Notes: a model not told the origin generated them from the letters alone. A stretch of 64,000 nt of DNA from Emcibacter sp. (GCA_021647465.1 JAKIUQ010000008.1:62001-126000), one strand, 5' to 3'; positions 16,239-24,877 are shown, numbered from the stretch's first letter. Numbers and translations: made by a program.

Positions 16239-17318
16239 ATGATAAAACTTGGCCCCGGCGCGGTTATTGGTATTCTTGGCGGCGGCCAATTGGGCCGGAT
16301 GCTGGCCATGGCGGCCGCACAGCTTGGCTATCATACGCATATATATTGCCCGGATGAGCGAAATCCGGCAGAACAGGTCACGGATCGCCTGAGCCGAAAC
16401 TGCTATACCGATGAGGCGGCGTTAATTAAATTTGCCAAGCAGGTGGATGTGGTCACCTATGAATTTGAAAATATTCCCGTGGCAAGCGTTGAAATATTGC
16501 GTCAGCATGTGCCGGTTTTCCCAAGCGCAGACGTATTGCGGGTTTCTCAGGATCGTTTGCAAGAGAAAGATTTCTTGAACGATATTGGTATAGATACTGC
16601 CCCCTATAAGGCGGTCTCAACAGAAATAGAGGCGCAGGAGGCGTTAAAAATAATTGGTTTTCCTGCCGTGCTGAAAACCCGCCGCCTTGGCTATGACGGC
16701 AAGGGGCAGGCCATTGTTAAAAACAGTGAAGAGCTCCCGAAGGCCTGGGCAAAATTAAATTCGCATGAGATCATCATTGAAGCTTTTATCCCTTTTGATA
16801 TGGAAATATCTGTTTTGGCGGCACGGGGGCAGGACGGTGATATTAAATGTTTTGACCCTGCGGAGAATATTCACAAAAACCATATCCTTGATCTGTCCAT
16901 CGCGCCCGCCCGCATTACGCCTGAACGCCGCCAGCAGGCGGTCGCTATCGCAAGGAAAATTGTGGCGGAGCTTGATTATGTGGGGGTTTTGGCGGTGGAG
17001 TTTTTTGTCTCGTCCGCGGCGCCAATATTCAGAGTGAATGAAATTGCGCCGCGCGTCCATAACAGCGGTCACTGGTCGATCGAGGCTTGCCCCACCAGCC
17101 AATTCGAACAGCATATTCGCGCCATCTGCGGTCTTCCCCTTGGTGATACCAGTCTTTATGGCCGCGCGGAAATGAAAAACCTGATCGGGGATGATATTCA
17201 TGACATGGATCTCTATCTTAAAGATCCCGATGCGAATTTTCATCATTATGGCAAAAAGCACGCGCGCCCCGGCCGTAAAATGGGCCATGTCACCCGCATC
17301 CTGCCGACGGTTAAATAG
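16239..17318 (+). CDS. purK: 5-(carboxyamino)imidazole ribonucleotide synthase
   Basis: PurK is an ATP-grasp enzyme that carboxylates AIR with bicarbonate to give the PurE substrate. The ATG at 16239 follows GAGGGTAAT and opens with IGILGGGQLGRMLAMAAAQL, the family N terminus; an in-frame ATG at 16224 is less likely. Further signs are VVTYEFENIPV, the ATP-grasp segment KTRRLGYDGKGQA, FVSSAAPIFRVNEIAPRVHN, and ICGLPLGDT. The 359 residues are full length. The COQ9 gene lies convergent downstream. Confidence 0.96.
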   Translation: MIKLGPGAVIGILGGGQLGRMLAMAAAQLGYHTHIYCPDERNPAEQVTDRLSRNCYTDEAALIKFAKQVDVVTYEFENIPVASVEILRQHVPVFPSADVLRVSQDRLQEKDFLNDIGIDTAPYKAVSTEIEAQEALKIIGFPAVLKTRRLGYDGKGQAIVKNSEELPKAWAKLNSHEIIIEAFIPFDMEISVLAARGQDGDIKCFDPAENIHKNHILDLSIAPARITPERRQQAVAIARKIVAELDYVGVLAVEFFVSSAAPIFRVNEIAPRVHNSGHWSIEACPTSQFEQHIRAICGLPLGDTSLYGRAEMKNLIGDDIHDMDLYLKDPDANFHHYGKKHARPGRKMGHVTRILPTVK

Positions 17319-17350
17319 ATTAAATCTTTATTATAAAAACGCATAGGGAA

Positions 17351-18025
17351 TTATGAATTTGGGGGGTATCTCAGGCGGCTGATATTTTGCCAAATATCAG
17401 GTAATCTGTCTGTCATGGCCTTGCAGCCGGATTTGAACTGGGCCTTGGTTTTTTCAAATTGCATCACATTGCCAATGCGCCGGTCAAGGAAGGCCCATGT
17501 TTCGGCAAAATCTTCTGACTCATCATTAAGCCAATAGAGAAAAGTTGAACTATGGACCCCGGACAGGGTCATTCGTTTGGTGTAATAATTAAAATCAGTG
17601 GAGGGATCATGGATGGTTTTCCACATCAAATCAACGCTGCGGTACAATATCTTCAGGCCAAGGGCGGCATTCCCCGGCATGGCAAGATAGGTCACGGCGC
17701 GGCGGGCGGCCTCACGAATGTCTTGCTCTGCTTCTATACGGCTTTTGACGAGCCGGGTAATTTTTTGCCGGATTTTTAAATCTTTTAAAGCCTCATCCGG
17801 GCAGGCATCAACCATTTTCTGATCTTGTTGCTGTGCCAGCATATCGATCATATCGCCGGCCCCGCCGGGGAAAGCCAAGTCAGCAAGTCCCGCATCAATT
17901 TTTAAATCCTGCGCGGCAAGGGCCAAGGCTTTATCGCCCCAGCCTTCAAACGGGACATGGACGAGCGCCGCCTGTAAAAGGGGCGCGCGTAAGTCATCTG
18001 GAATATCGGTATTTAATTTTGCCAT
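17351..18025 (-). CDS. COQ9 family protein
   Basis: COQ9 proteins bind lipids and assist ubiquinone-ring hydroxylation in mitochondria and alphaproteobacteria. From the ATG at 18025 the protein has 224 residues, beginning DLRAPLLQAALVHVPFEGWG, the conserved N-terminal TetR-like helices. LYRSVDLMWKTIHDPSTDFN and KRMTLSGVHSSTFLYWLND are the family's core. An open frame extends upstream to 18124, but that extension looks like noise and no start there has a good ribosome binding site, so the start is uncertain. ubiX nearby belongs to the same pathway. Confidence 0.88.
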   Translation of the reverse strand: MAKLNTDIPDDLRAPLLQAALVHVPFEGWGDKALALAAQDLKIDAGLADLAFPGGAGDMIDMLAQQQDQKMVDACPDEALKDLKIRQKITRLVKSRIEAEQDIREAARRAVTYLAMPGNAALGLKILYRSVDLMWKTIHDPSTDFNYYTKRMTLSGVHSSTFLYWLNDESEDFAETWAFLDRRIGNVMQFEKTKAQFKSGCKAMTDRLPDIWQNISRLRYPPNS

Positions 18026-18225
18026 AAGCCATAGTATGCCCAAGCTAAGCCATCCGGTCAAAAGATTTTCAGAATTATGCCTGTTTTTACGGGTCATTAG
18101 GGATATTGCCATAAAATGCTTCACAAAGGCGGCGGCGAATGCTAGAAGTCACTGCCTTTGAGATTCTTTTTGTATTTTAGGGGTTTATATAAACCATTAA
18201 CTCTAGAAAGGAGTGTGACAGACCA

Positions 18226-18432
18226 ATGCAGGTTTCTGTCCGCGACAATAACGTAGATCAAGCTCTTCGTGCGCTGAAGAAAAAACTACAGCGTGAAGGC
18301 GTGTACCGCGAAATGAAGATGCGCCGATTTTTTGAAAAGCCTTCTGAAAAGAAAGCCCGTGAATCAGCCGCAGCCGTCAGACGTGCGCGTAAGTTAGATC
18401 GTAAACGTGAAGAACGCGACGGCGTTATTTAA
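18226..18432 (+). CDS. rpsU: 30S ribosomal protein bS21
   Basis: This is a 68-residue basic protein with the typical VSVRDNNVDQALRALKKKLQ start and the REMKMRRFFEKPSEKKARE middle of bS21. AGAAAGGAGTGTG provides the ribosome binding site. It is a monocistronic gene, closed by a strong terminator. Confidence 0.97.
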   Translation: MQVSVRDNNVDQALRALKKKLQREGVYREMKMRRFFEKPSEKKARESAAAVRRARKLDRKREERDGVI

Positions 18433-18453
18433 TACGTTGCGTTAAATTTTCTT

Positions 18454-18492
18454 AAAAGCCGTCCTCAATAGTCTTGAGGTGCGGCTTTTTTC
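18454..18492 (+). terminator. rpsU terminator
   Basis: AAAAGCCGTCCTCAA pairs with TTGAGGTGCGGCTTTT, with one internal mismatch, followed by a T run. Confidence 0.88.
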
Positions 18493-18534
18493 CGATATAG
18501 TGACAAGAAATAAAAATAGGAAAATAAGGTAAGC

Positions 18535-19002
18535 ATGATCGAGATCGTTGAGGTTCGGCAGATTAAATTTAAACAATGGGCCGAATTATATAAAAGCTAC
18601 GCGGATTTTTATAAAGTTGATCTGACGCCGCAACAGCTGGGAACCGTATGGACATGGCTTGGCGGCCATGGAACCGAACTGCGCGGTCTTGCGGCATTGG
18701 TGGACGGTGCGCCGCGGGGTATCATACATTACCGAAGTTTCCTGCGGCCTTTGGCGGGGGAAGTCGGTATTTTTCTTGATGATGTATATGTCTGTCCGAC
18801 AGTTCGCAGAATTGGGGTTGGCAAGGCCTTGCTTGATCGGCTTAATGATATTGCAGAGGCTCAGGATTGTTCGGTGATAAGATGGATCACCGCGCATGAT
18901 AATCAAGGGGCGCAAACTTTTTATGATCAATTCGGCAAAAAAACCAGTTGGATAACCTATGACCACAAAATGAGCGGCGAGGATGGCAGTCAGAAAAAAT
19001 AG
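18535..19002 (+). CDS. GNAT-family N-acetyltransferase
   Basis: This 155-residue GNAT protein transfers an acetyl group from acetyl-CoA to an unknown amine. Motif A is IFLDDVYVCPTVRRIGVGKA, with the RRIGVGK pyrophosphate loop near residue 97. WITAHDNQGAQTFYDQFG is motif B with the catalytic-side NxxAxxFY pattern. AAGGTAAGC precedes the ATG. Its last 20 bases overlap the YheT-like hydrolase gene, and a lipoprotein gene overlaps that one in turn, so all three are a tight operon. Confidence 0.9.
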   Translation: MIEIVEVRQIKFKQWAELYKSYADFYKVDLTPQQLGTVWTWLGGHGTELRGLAALVDGAPRGIIHYRSFLRPLAGEVGIFLDDVYVCPTVRRIGVGKALLDRLNDIAEAQDCSVIRWITAHDNQGAQTFYDQFGKKTSWITYDHKMSGEDGSQKK

Positions 19003-20020
19003 GCGCGGGTTTCAGGCGCTTGGCCGGATTATTAAAGGCTTTGATGTGCCGGAATTCGCTGTCGGGCTAAAATGGCGCGGCGCTGACTTGCAAACCATGA
19101 AAAACACTATTTTGGGGCCCGCGCTTTCTCTCGGTCAGGATTTTGAACAGGTCAGCTTTGACCTGACGGCGGGGACAAGCCTTAAGGCGTCCTATCATCT
19201 TTCTGAAAAATCAAACATTTATCCATTGATAATCATTATTCACGGGCTTGCCGGTGACGAAACATCCCCCAATGTTATCTCGGCGGCGGCGTATTTTTCT
19301 TCGCTTGGCTTTCCGGTGCTGCGCCTTAATTTGCGGGGGGCCGGGCCATCGGCAAAAACCAGTGCCGGGCTTTATCATGGTGGCCTGAGCGAAGATCTTG
19401 CCCATGTGGTGGATCAAGCGGCCTGCCGGAATTACGGCGCAGGTATTGTTCTTTATGGCATCTCGCTTGGCGGTAATATGATGTTGAAATATCTGGGGGA
19501 AAGGGGGGCGGATGCGCCGGTTAAGGCGGCGATAGGCGTTAGCGCACCGCTTAGCCTGAAGGCTGTGCAGCGGCGTATCATGGAAAGGCGAAATAAGCCG
19601 TATCATAATTATCTTTTGCTGGGCATGAAAAATTACGTCAGAGGCATGGCGGATCACCATGAAAAAAACCTGCTGGATAAGGCAAAAAATGCTAAATCAT
19701 TGTTTGAATTTGATGACCAGTTCACGGCCCCTGCCCACGGAATGTCAGGGGCAGAGGAATATTATAACCTGCATTCGGCACAAAAATTTATTGACCGGAT
19801 CAAGGTGTCTACTCTGCTTATTCACGCCCAAAATGATCCCTGGATACCTGCGGCAGACTATCAGGACAGGGTGTGGTCAGAGGACGACGCGATAAGCCTT
19901 TTGCTTACAGACGATGGCGGCCATGTGGGGTTTCATGCAAAGGATCATAAGGTGCCGTGGCATGAAAGAGTGGCCGGACATTATTTGAAGGGGATATTAG
20001 CTCAGGAGCAACAGGTATGA
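18983..20020 (+). CDS. YheT-family alpha/beta hydrolase
   Basis: The 345-residue protein of COG0429. The N terminus RGADLQTMKNTILG is the YheT signature; IIIIHGLAGDETSPNVISAA is the oxyanion segment; nucleophile elbow YGISLGGNMMLKYLGE near residue 165; acid in AQNDPWIP near residue 285; histidine in DDGGHVGF near residue 310. The family is cytoplasmic and acts as esterase on unknown acyl substrates. Its start lies within the GNAT gene, with GAGG close before the ATG. Confidence 0.9.
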   Translation: MAVRKNRRGFQALGRIIKGFDVPEFAVGLKWRGADLQTMKNTILGPALSLGQDFEQVSFDLTAGTSLKASYHLSEKSNIYPLIIIIHGLAGDETSPNVISAAAYFSSLGFPVLRLNLRGAGPSAKTSAGLYHGGLSEDLAHVVDQAACRNYGAGIVLYGISLGGNMMLKYLGERGADAPVKAAIGVSAPLSLKAVQRRIMERRNKPYHNYLLLGMKNYVRGMADHHEKNLLDKAKNAKSLFEFDDQFTAPAHGMSGAEEYYNLHSAQKFIDRIKVSTLLIHAQNDPWIPAADYQDRVWSEDDAISLLLTDDGGHVGFHAKDHKVPWHERVAGHYLKGILAQEQQV

Positions 20021-20649
20021 TAAGAGCCGGTTTGGTCGTGTTTCTGGTCATGATGACGGCAGCCTGCGGTAGCCCCGCATCGCTAAATCTTATACAAAAC
20101 TATAAGGATATTCCCATCGTCAAAGAGGATTTTGGTGTTTGTAAAGGTTATGGCTGCCGATATTATTTAAGGACAGGTATCAGCGAACAGGAATGGCAGA
20201 AAATCACCCGGGTGTTTGAAAAGCCTGCCGAGAATGCGGTGCAGGAAAGGGCACTTATCAAAAAGGCCATCGGCTTGTTTGAAAGGATCATAGGCCCCAA
20301 AACGGATACGGCCCATGATGATGCCGGGGCGCAGATTATCAATTTTTCGACCCGCGACCAAATGGACTGTATTGATGAAGCCTATAACAGCAGCACATAT
20401 CTTTTTTTGATGCGAAAAGCCGGACTGATTAAATTCCATAGCTTGGGGCAGCCCCTGCGCCGTGGGTATTTCATTGACCGCTGGCCGCATAATACGGCAA
20501 CTATTCATGAGATTGGCCCCGGGATTGATAAGACCATAAAAGGCCCGGGGCATTATGTGGTGGATTCATGGTTTCACGCGAATGGCGTGCCGCCGGAGAT
20601 CATCCCGGCGTCCTTATGGGTCACAGGCTGGTCACCGGACAAAGAATAG
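20017..20649 (+). CDS. lipoprotein of unknown function, possible Cys-His hydrolase
   Basis: The 210-residue protein begins with a lipoprotein signal (MIRAGLVVFLVMMTAACGS; lipobox TAAC, lipid on Cys17). The mature part has conserved-looking MDCIDEAYNSSTYLFLM, RRGYFIDRWPHNTATIHE and GHYVVDSWFHANG. A cysteine followed by histidine and aspartate near the end is the order of transglutaminase-like or papain-like enzymes, but this is inference and I cannot name the family. Its ATG overlaps the YheT stop (ATGA). There is no recognisable terminator before the convergent small gene. Confidence 0.75.
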   Translation: MIRAGLVVFLVMMTAACGSPASLNLIQNYKDIPIVKEDFGVCKGYGCRYYLRTGISEQEWQKITRVFEKPAENAVQERALIKKAIGLFERIIGPKTDTAHDDAGAQIINFSTRDQMDCIDEAYNSSTYLFLMRKAGLIKFHSLGQPLRRGYFIDRWPHNTATIHEIGPGIDKTIKGPGHYVVDSWFHANGVPPEIIPASLWVTGWSPDKE

Positions 20650-20672
20650 CCAAAGCGGTCATATGGTTTTGG

Positions 20673-20852
20673 TCAGGCAGGCTCAATATTGCTGTCGGAA
20701 AAATTCCAGTCTGCGGCATTTTCTATTTCTGCCATGAAAAGATGTTCTGCCGCGACCTCGGCTTCTTCTTCGTTATCGGCATTAACATTTGCAACCCAAT
20801 AGAAAGACCCGCGCTTAAGGTCGGCTTTTAAGGTGACTTTATAATTTGCCAT
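20673..20852 (-). CDS. small acidic hypothetical protein, 59 residues
   Basis: The ATG at 20852 follows AAAGGACATGTC, giving 59 residues that start MANYKVTLKADLKRGSFYW, then VANVNADNEEEAEVAAEHLF, and end SNIEPA. The pattern (beta strand, acidic helix) resembles small single-domain proteins conserved in alphaproteobacteria, but I do not recognise a named family. It is convergent with the lipoprotein gene and lies 94 bases downstream of the candidate small RNA on the same strand. Confidence 0.7.
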   Translation of the reverse strand: MANYKVTLKADLKRGSFYWVANVNADNEEEAEVAAEHLFMAEIENAADWNFSDSNIEPA

Positions 20853-20945
20853 GACATGTCCTTTATTAAATCTATTTTCTTTGACTATAGAATCAGCGAT
20901 AAGCTTTCAAGGGAAAAATGAAATCCAGCGTAAAACTTATGGGTA

Positions 20946-21095
20946 AAAAAAATGGCGCCCTTCATAAAAATGAAGGGACGCCAAGTCGCAAGGAGGGTTT
21001 CGATCAAAGGCCGCCCTTAAATCGCATAAAAGGACAGCCCTACATATCTGTCATGACATGTAAATCGTGGATGAAGAGGGCTTAAGTCTTCATCC
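20946..21095 (-). ncRNA. candidate trans-acting small RNA with CCUCCUU motif
   Basis: A complete minus-strand unit without ORF. Promoter boxes TTGCCT (21125-21130) and TATAAT (21102-21107), 17 bases apart, predict a 5' end near 21095. The 5' part folds as GATGAAGA...CTTCATC (about 21068-21092). A terminator GGCG(T)CCCTTCAT / ATGAAGGGCGCC with eight T closes it at 20945-20982. Between the two folded regions lies CCCTCCTTGCG (about 20987-20997), complementary to Shine-Dalgarno sequences and likely single-stranded, as in several alphaproteobacterial regulatory RNAs. About 150 bases long. The family is not recognised. Confidence 0.65.
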
Positions 21096-21101
21096 GTCAC
21101 T

Positions 21102-21130
21102 ATTATAGGGAAATAGTCAATAATAGGCAA
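21102..21130 (-). promoter_or_regulatory. promoter of the candidate small RNA
   Basis: TTGCCT (21125-21130), 17-base spacer, TATAAT (21102-21107), read on the minus strand. The -10 is a perfect consensus match. Confidence 0.65.
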
Positions 21131-21209
21131 ATATTATTTATTTAACCTATATTATACTAAGTTTTAATTAAATAATAAACAATATATACCTATTAATAGG
21201 AAAAATTGC

Positions 21210-21238
21210 TTGACAAAGCGGGGTAACTCGTGTAGTCT
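21210..21238 (+). promoter_or_regulatory. probable promoter of the GTA-like structural cluster
   Basis: TTGACA (21210-21215) and a weak TAGTCT (21233-21238), 17 bases apart, in an AT-rich stretch before the cluster. A perfect -35 with a poor -10 suggests the need for an activator. A possible 21-codon leader ORF (21246-21311) without a clear ribosome binding site follows. Confidence 0.5.
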
Positions 21239-21320
21239 TTATTTCATGGTCAGAAATTGGCTCTCAAAACAGCATGGGAGAGGGACAATATCTTATCAAT
21301 TTTCAAAATAATATTGTGAC

Positions 21321-21370
21321 AGGGCCTTCGCCCTAACATCGTGCCGCCTTCTTGTGAGGGCGGTTTTTTT
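21321..21370 (+). terminator. leader hairpin and terminator before TerS
   Basis: AGGGC/GCCCT form a small hairpin at 21321-21334, then CCGCC (21344-21348) pairs with GGCGG (21359-21363) and is followed by T7. It lies between the likely promoter and the first gene, so it could attenuate the whole cluster. Confidence 0.7.
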
Positions 21371-21386
21371 ATGTCTGAAGGTCTGT

Positions 21387-21827
21387 ATGGCGCAAATGAA
21401 TAGCAGTAAGCGGTGGAGCAATAAAAAAGAAGCGCTCTTCCTTGAGGTATTACAACAAACCGGCAATGTGACAAAGGCCACGACAAAGGCGGGTCTGGAT
21501 CGTTCTCTGGTGTATCGGCAACGTAATCTTCGGCCTGATTTTCGCGAAAAATGGCAGAATGCCATGGATCAGGCTCTGGATTATCTGGAGGCATATTTAT
21601 GGGACAAGGCAATGGGTAAAGACGTGAATGAAGTGTATGACACAGAAGAGGGCCGGTTGGTGGATGAGAAAATCGCCATCTTTCTGCTGAAGGCGCACCG
21701 GCCAGAAATATTCGGGGATGGTAAAAAACGCGGGGCCTCTGTTGAAAAGAACAAGGGCCATTCCCCGCGCGCGCGATTAATGAAAAAACTGGATCAGATG
21801 GCGGCTAAACCCATTGACGGTGCCTGA
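21387..21827 (+). CDS. terminase small subunit-like protein (GTA g1 position)
   Basis: From the ATG at 21387 (AAGG six bases before) the protein has 146 residues. The N-terminal half is a helix-turn-helix of the small-terminase type: KKEALFLEVLQQTGNVTKAT, then AGLDRSLVYRQRNLRPDFRE. It would recognise DNA and feed TerL; in GTAs this subunit is altered and packaging is sequence-independent. WDKAMGKDVNEVYDTEEGRL is the middle part and the C-terminal tail is basic. It overlaps the TerL gene by 14 bases. Confidence 0.82.
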   Translation: MAQMNSSKRWSNKKEALFLEVLQQTGNVTKATTKAGLDRSLVYRQRNLRPDFREKWQNAMDQALDYLEAYLWDKAMGKDVNEVYDTEEGRLVDEKIAIFLLKAHRPEIFGDGKKRGASVEKNKGHSPRARLMKKLDQMAAKPIDGA

Positions 21828-23163
21828 TAGCAAGGATAACCGCGCCCTTGCGGAATGGGTGTCTTCTCTAAGTCATGAGCGCAGACATGAAATTCTGGCG
21901 GATTTAACCGAGGATGAATGTGATGCCTTAAATTATGATTGGCGTTTCTGGGCGAGAAAGAATCAATTGCCGCCCGAAGGTAGCTGGTTCTGCTGGTTGA
22001 TATTGGCGGGACGCGGTTTTGGTAAAACCCGCACTGCTGTTGAATGGATAAGGGGGCTTACCGAAGGCGATAGCCCCTCAAAGGCCCCCAAAGGCGCGCC
22101 GGAGAGGATTGCGCTGGTGGCGGATACTTTTCTCGATGGCCGGCTGACGATGATTGAGGGCGAGAGCGGCCTGCTGGCGGTCACCCCTAAGGGTTTCATG
22201 CCGACCTTTGAAAGCAGTAATAAAAAACTGGTCTGGCCCAATGGCATACAGGCCTTTTTATATTCTGCGGAATCGCCCGATCAACTGCGCGGTCCGCAGC
22301 ATCATGTGGCCTGGGCGGATGAGCTGGCAAAATGGCGTTACCTCGAAGACAGCTGGTCTAATCTGCTTCTGGGACTTCGGCTTGGTAAGGCCCCCAGGGT
22401 TCTGGCCACAACAACGCCGCGCAATATTCCCCTGCTGCGGCGTTTGGTGGAGGATGAGACAACGCAAGTGGTGCGCGGCTCCACCTATGATAACAGATCA
22501 AATCTGCCGCAGAGCTTCTTTGAACAGGTGGTGGGACAATATGAAGGCACGCGCATTGGCCGCCAAGAGATATATGGCGAGATCCTGAGTGATGTGCCGG
22601 GAGCATTATGGAACCGGAATCTGCTGGAAAATATCAGGGTTAGGGACGTGCCGCCCCTGAGCCGTATTGTGGTGGCCGTAGATCCGCCCGTGACCAGCGG
22701 AAAAAATGCCGATACCTGCGGCATTATCGTGGCGGGCCGGGACAAGAATAATCAGGCCTATATTCTGGAGGATTGTTCGGTTCAGGGCTTAAGCCCCCTT
22801 GGCTGGGCAAAGGCCGCCCTGGCGGCTTATCATAAATATGAGGCCGACCGAATGGTGGCCGAAGTGAATAATGGCGGCGAACTGGTGGAAAGCCTGCTGC
22901 GCCAGATTGATCCGGATGTGAGCTACCGCGCGGTACGGGCAAGCCGGGGGAAAGTCTTAAGGGCAGAACCCGTGGCGGCCTTATATGAACAGGAAAGAGT
23001 GAAGCATCATGGGTTCTTCGCAGAATTAGAAGACCAGATGTGCTCTTTAACCAGCAGCGGCCTGAGCGATGGTAAAAGCCCGGACAGGCTTGATGCCATG
23101 GTCTGGGCGGTCACGGAATTATTACTGAAATCGGCATCAAGCCCTAAAATAAGACGTTTTTAA
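21814..23163 (+). CDS. terminase large subunit (GTA g2)
   Basis: The DNA-packaging motor, 449 residues if started at TTG 21814; GTG at 21820 is an alternative and neither has a good ribosome binding site, so coupling to TerS is likely. Walker A is LILAGRGFGKTRTAVEWIRG near residue 65, Walker B WADELAKWRY near residue 170. The nuclease domain holds IVVAVDPPVTSGKNADTCGI (first acidic residue) and AEVNNGGELVESLLR and ends SPDRLDAMVWAVTELLL (last acidic residue), so both ATPase and nuclease look intact. It belongs to the GTA TerL/COG5323 group. Confidence 0.95.
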   Translation: MTVPDSKDNRALAEWVSSLSHERRHEILADLTEDECDALNYDWRFWARKNQLPPEGSWFCWLILAGRGFGKTRTAVEWIRGLTEGDSPSKAPKGAPERIALVADTFLDGRLTMIEGESGLLAVTPKGFMPTFESSNKKLVWPNGIQAFLYSAESPDQLRGPQHHVAWADELAKWRYLEDSWSNLLLGLRLGKAPRVLATTTPRNIPLLRRLVEDETTQVVRGSTYDNRSNLPQSFFEQVVGQYEGTRIGRQEIYGEILSDVPGALWNRNLLENIRVRDVPPLSRIVVAVDPPVTSGKNADTCGIIVAGRDKNNQAYILEDCSVQGLSPLGWAKAALAAYHKYEADRMVAEVNNGGELVESLLRQIDPDVSYRAVRASRGKVLRAEPVAALYEQERVKHHGFFAELEDQMCSLTSSGLSDGKSPDRLDAMVWAVTELLLKSASSPKIRRF

Positions 23164-23339
23164 TTACCTGCTTATCGCTCAATATTTTTGAACGATCAGG
23201 CTGGCCCGGACGGCGGCCAAGGTCCCGCAACTGCAAACTTTACACAAGCTTTTAAGCCTAAGTGCAGACCCTGCGGCCTGACTTTACCGCGCGTCCGGAA
23301 TTTTTATACCCCGGATTTTTATACCCAATGGAGAGATAT

Positions 23340-24560
23340 ATGGGACCGTTAAATAGATTATTTCAAAGAAAGAAACCATCTGAAACTGCGCCGCCGGAGC
23401 ATAAAGAAAGTGCGGTTGCTTCTCTTTTGGGCGGGGCGGAGACATTATGGGTCGGGATGAATGAGGCCCGTTGGTCGGGCCGGAATTATCAGAGCCTGGC
23501 CGATGAAGGCTACCGCAAAAATGTTATCACGCACCGCGCCATCCGGCTTTTGTCGGAATCGGCGGCGGCCGTGCCGCTGGTGTTATTTCGTGGGGATCAG
23601 AGGTTAAACCATCATCCGCTGCTTGATCTGCTGGGCCGGCCCAATCCAGCTCAGGGCCGGGCCGTATTTTTTGAGACGGTCTATGCTTACCTGAATATCG
23701 CGGGCAACAGTTATCTGGAAGCTGTCATGGGCGGCGATGGCCTGCCGCTGGAACTATATGCCTTGCGTCCGGATCGCATGAAAATCATTCCGGGCCCCAA
23801 TGGCTGGCCCAGGGCTTATGCTTATGGCATTTCAGGCAAAGAACATCAGTTCCCCGTTGACCCCGCCACGGGCCAGAGCCTTATACTGCATGTGAAAACT
23901 TTTCATCCCACCGATGATCATTACGGCATGTCACCGCTGGAGGCGGCGGCTTACAGCATTGATGTTCATAATGCGGCCTCTGGTTGGAACAAGGCTTTGC
24001 TGGATAATTCAGCGCGGCCCTCGGGCGCTTTGGTTTTTGAGCCAAAAGAGGGCAATTCTGTTTTGAGCAAAGAGCAATTTGATCGTCTGAAGGTGGAAAT
24101 GGAAGAAAATTTCCAAGGCAGCAAAAACGCCCGCCGGCCTTTATTACTGGAAGGCGGATTGAAATGGCAGCAGATGGCTTTTTCGCCGACCGATATGGAT
24201 TTTATCAACGCCAAACATGTTTCGGCGCGGGAAATTGCCACGGCCTTTGGCGTGCCGCCCATGATGATGAGTATCCCGGGCGATAATACCTACAGTAATT
24301 ACAAAGAGGCCAACCGCGCTTTGTGGCGCAGCACATTGTTGCCCATGATGGATAAAATGATGTCATCGCTTAATTTCTGGCTGACCCCCTATTTTGGGGA
24401 TGATCTTCGCCTTGACTATGACCTCGATGCCATTCCGGCGTTAAGTTATGACCGGCAGGCCCTGTGGCAGCGGGTTGGCGCGGCGAATTTCCTGACCCTG
24501 AATGAGAAACGCGCGGCTGTTGGCCTTGGCGCGCTCAACGGCGGTGATGTGATTACATGA
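23340..24560 (+). CDS. phage portal protein, HK97 family (GTA g3)
   Basis: The portal forms the ring through which DNA enters the capsid. The ATG at 23340 follows GGAGAG and gives 406 residues; an upstream in-frame extension to 23262 lacks a ribosome binding site. Family signs are GYRKNVITHRAIRLLSESAA, HPLLDLLGRPNP, FFETVYAYLNIAGNSYLEAV, YGMSPLEAAAYSIDVHNAAS and EIATAFGVPPMM, in the order of the HK97 portal family. It ends in an ATGA overlap with the next small gene. Confidence 0.95.
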   Translation: MGPLNRLFQRKKPSETAPPEHKESAVASLLGGAETLWVGMNEARWSGRNYQSLADEGYRKNVITHRAIRLLSESAAAVPLVLFRGDQRLNHHPLLDLLGRPNPAQGRAVFFETVYAYLNIAGNSYLEAVMGGDGLPLELYALRPDRMKIIPGPNGWPRAYAYGISGKEHQFPVDPATGQSLILHVKTFHPTDDHYGMSPLEAAAYSIDVHNAASGWNKALLDNSARPSGALVFEPKEGNSVLSKEQFDRLKVEMEENFQGSKNARRPLLLEGGLKWQQMAFSPTDMDFINAKHVSAREIATAFGVPPMMMSIPGDNTYSNYKEANRALWRSTLLPMMDKMMSSLNFWLTPYFGDDLRLDYDLDAIPALSYDRQALWQRVGAANFLTLNEKRAAVGLGALNGGDVIT

Positions 24561-24874
24561 GGATCGGTTCCGGCCTTTTGCACGCGGTTCGCCAGGCAAA
24601 GGATCAACAGGTCGCCGATGAGACAATATATCTTTTAATTGAACAAGCTTCGGAAGAGGGCGCGGCGCGGGCCTTGGCTCAATTGGGCTTGAGCGATGCC
24701 AATGCCGGCGCGGATATATCGGAATTGCGCAATCTGCTCGACAGCTGGCGGGACACCAAAAGAACGGCCCGCCAAATTGTGATCCGCTGGATCATTCGCA
24801 TGTGTCTTTCCGCCCTCTTGATTGGGCTCGCCGTCAAACTCAAGCTTATTCAGCTTGGACAAATATTTGGATAA
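24557..24874 (+). CDS. small membrane protein of GTA clusters (g3.5-like, DUF6127)
   Basis: The 105-residue protein has an N-terminal helix (ADETIYLLIEQASEEGAARA), then SWRDTKRTARQIVIRWIIRM, and one hydrophobic segment (CLSALLIGLAVKL) near the C terminus. Length, single membrane segment and position between portal and protease match the DUF6127-type protein found at this point in many GTA clusters. Its role is unknown. It overlaps the portal stop by four bases. Confidence 0.8.
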   Translation: MRIGSGLLHAVRQAKDQQVADETIYLLIEQASEEGAARALAQLGLSDANAGADISELRNLLDSWRDTKRTARQIVIRWIIRMCLSALLIGLAVKLKLIQLGQIFG

Positions 24875-24877
24875 TGA

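Noticed and set aside
18026..18124. N-terminal extension of the COQ9 protein
   Set aside because: The added residues lack the family pattern and a good ribosome binding site; start left uncertain but placed at 18025.
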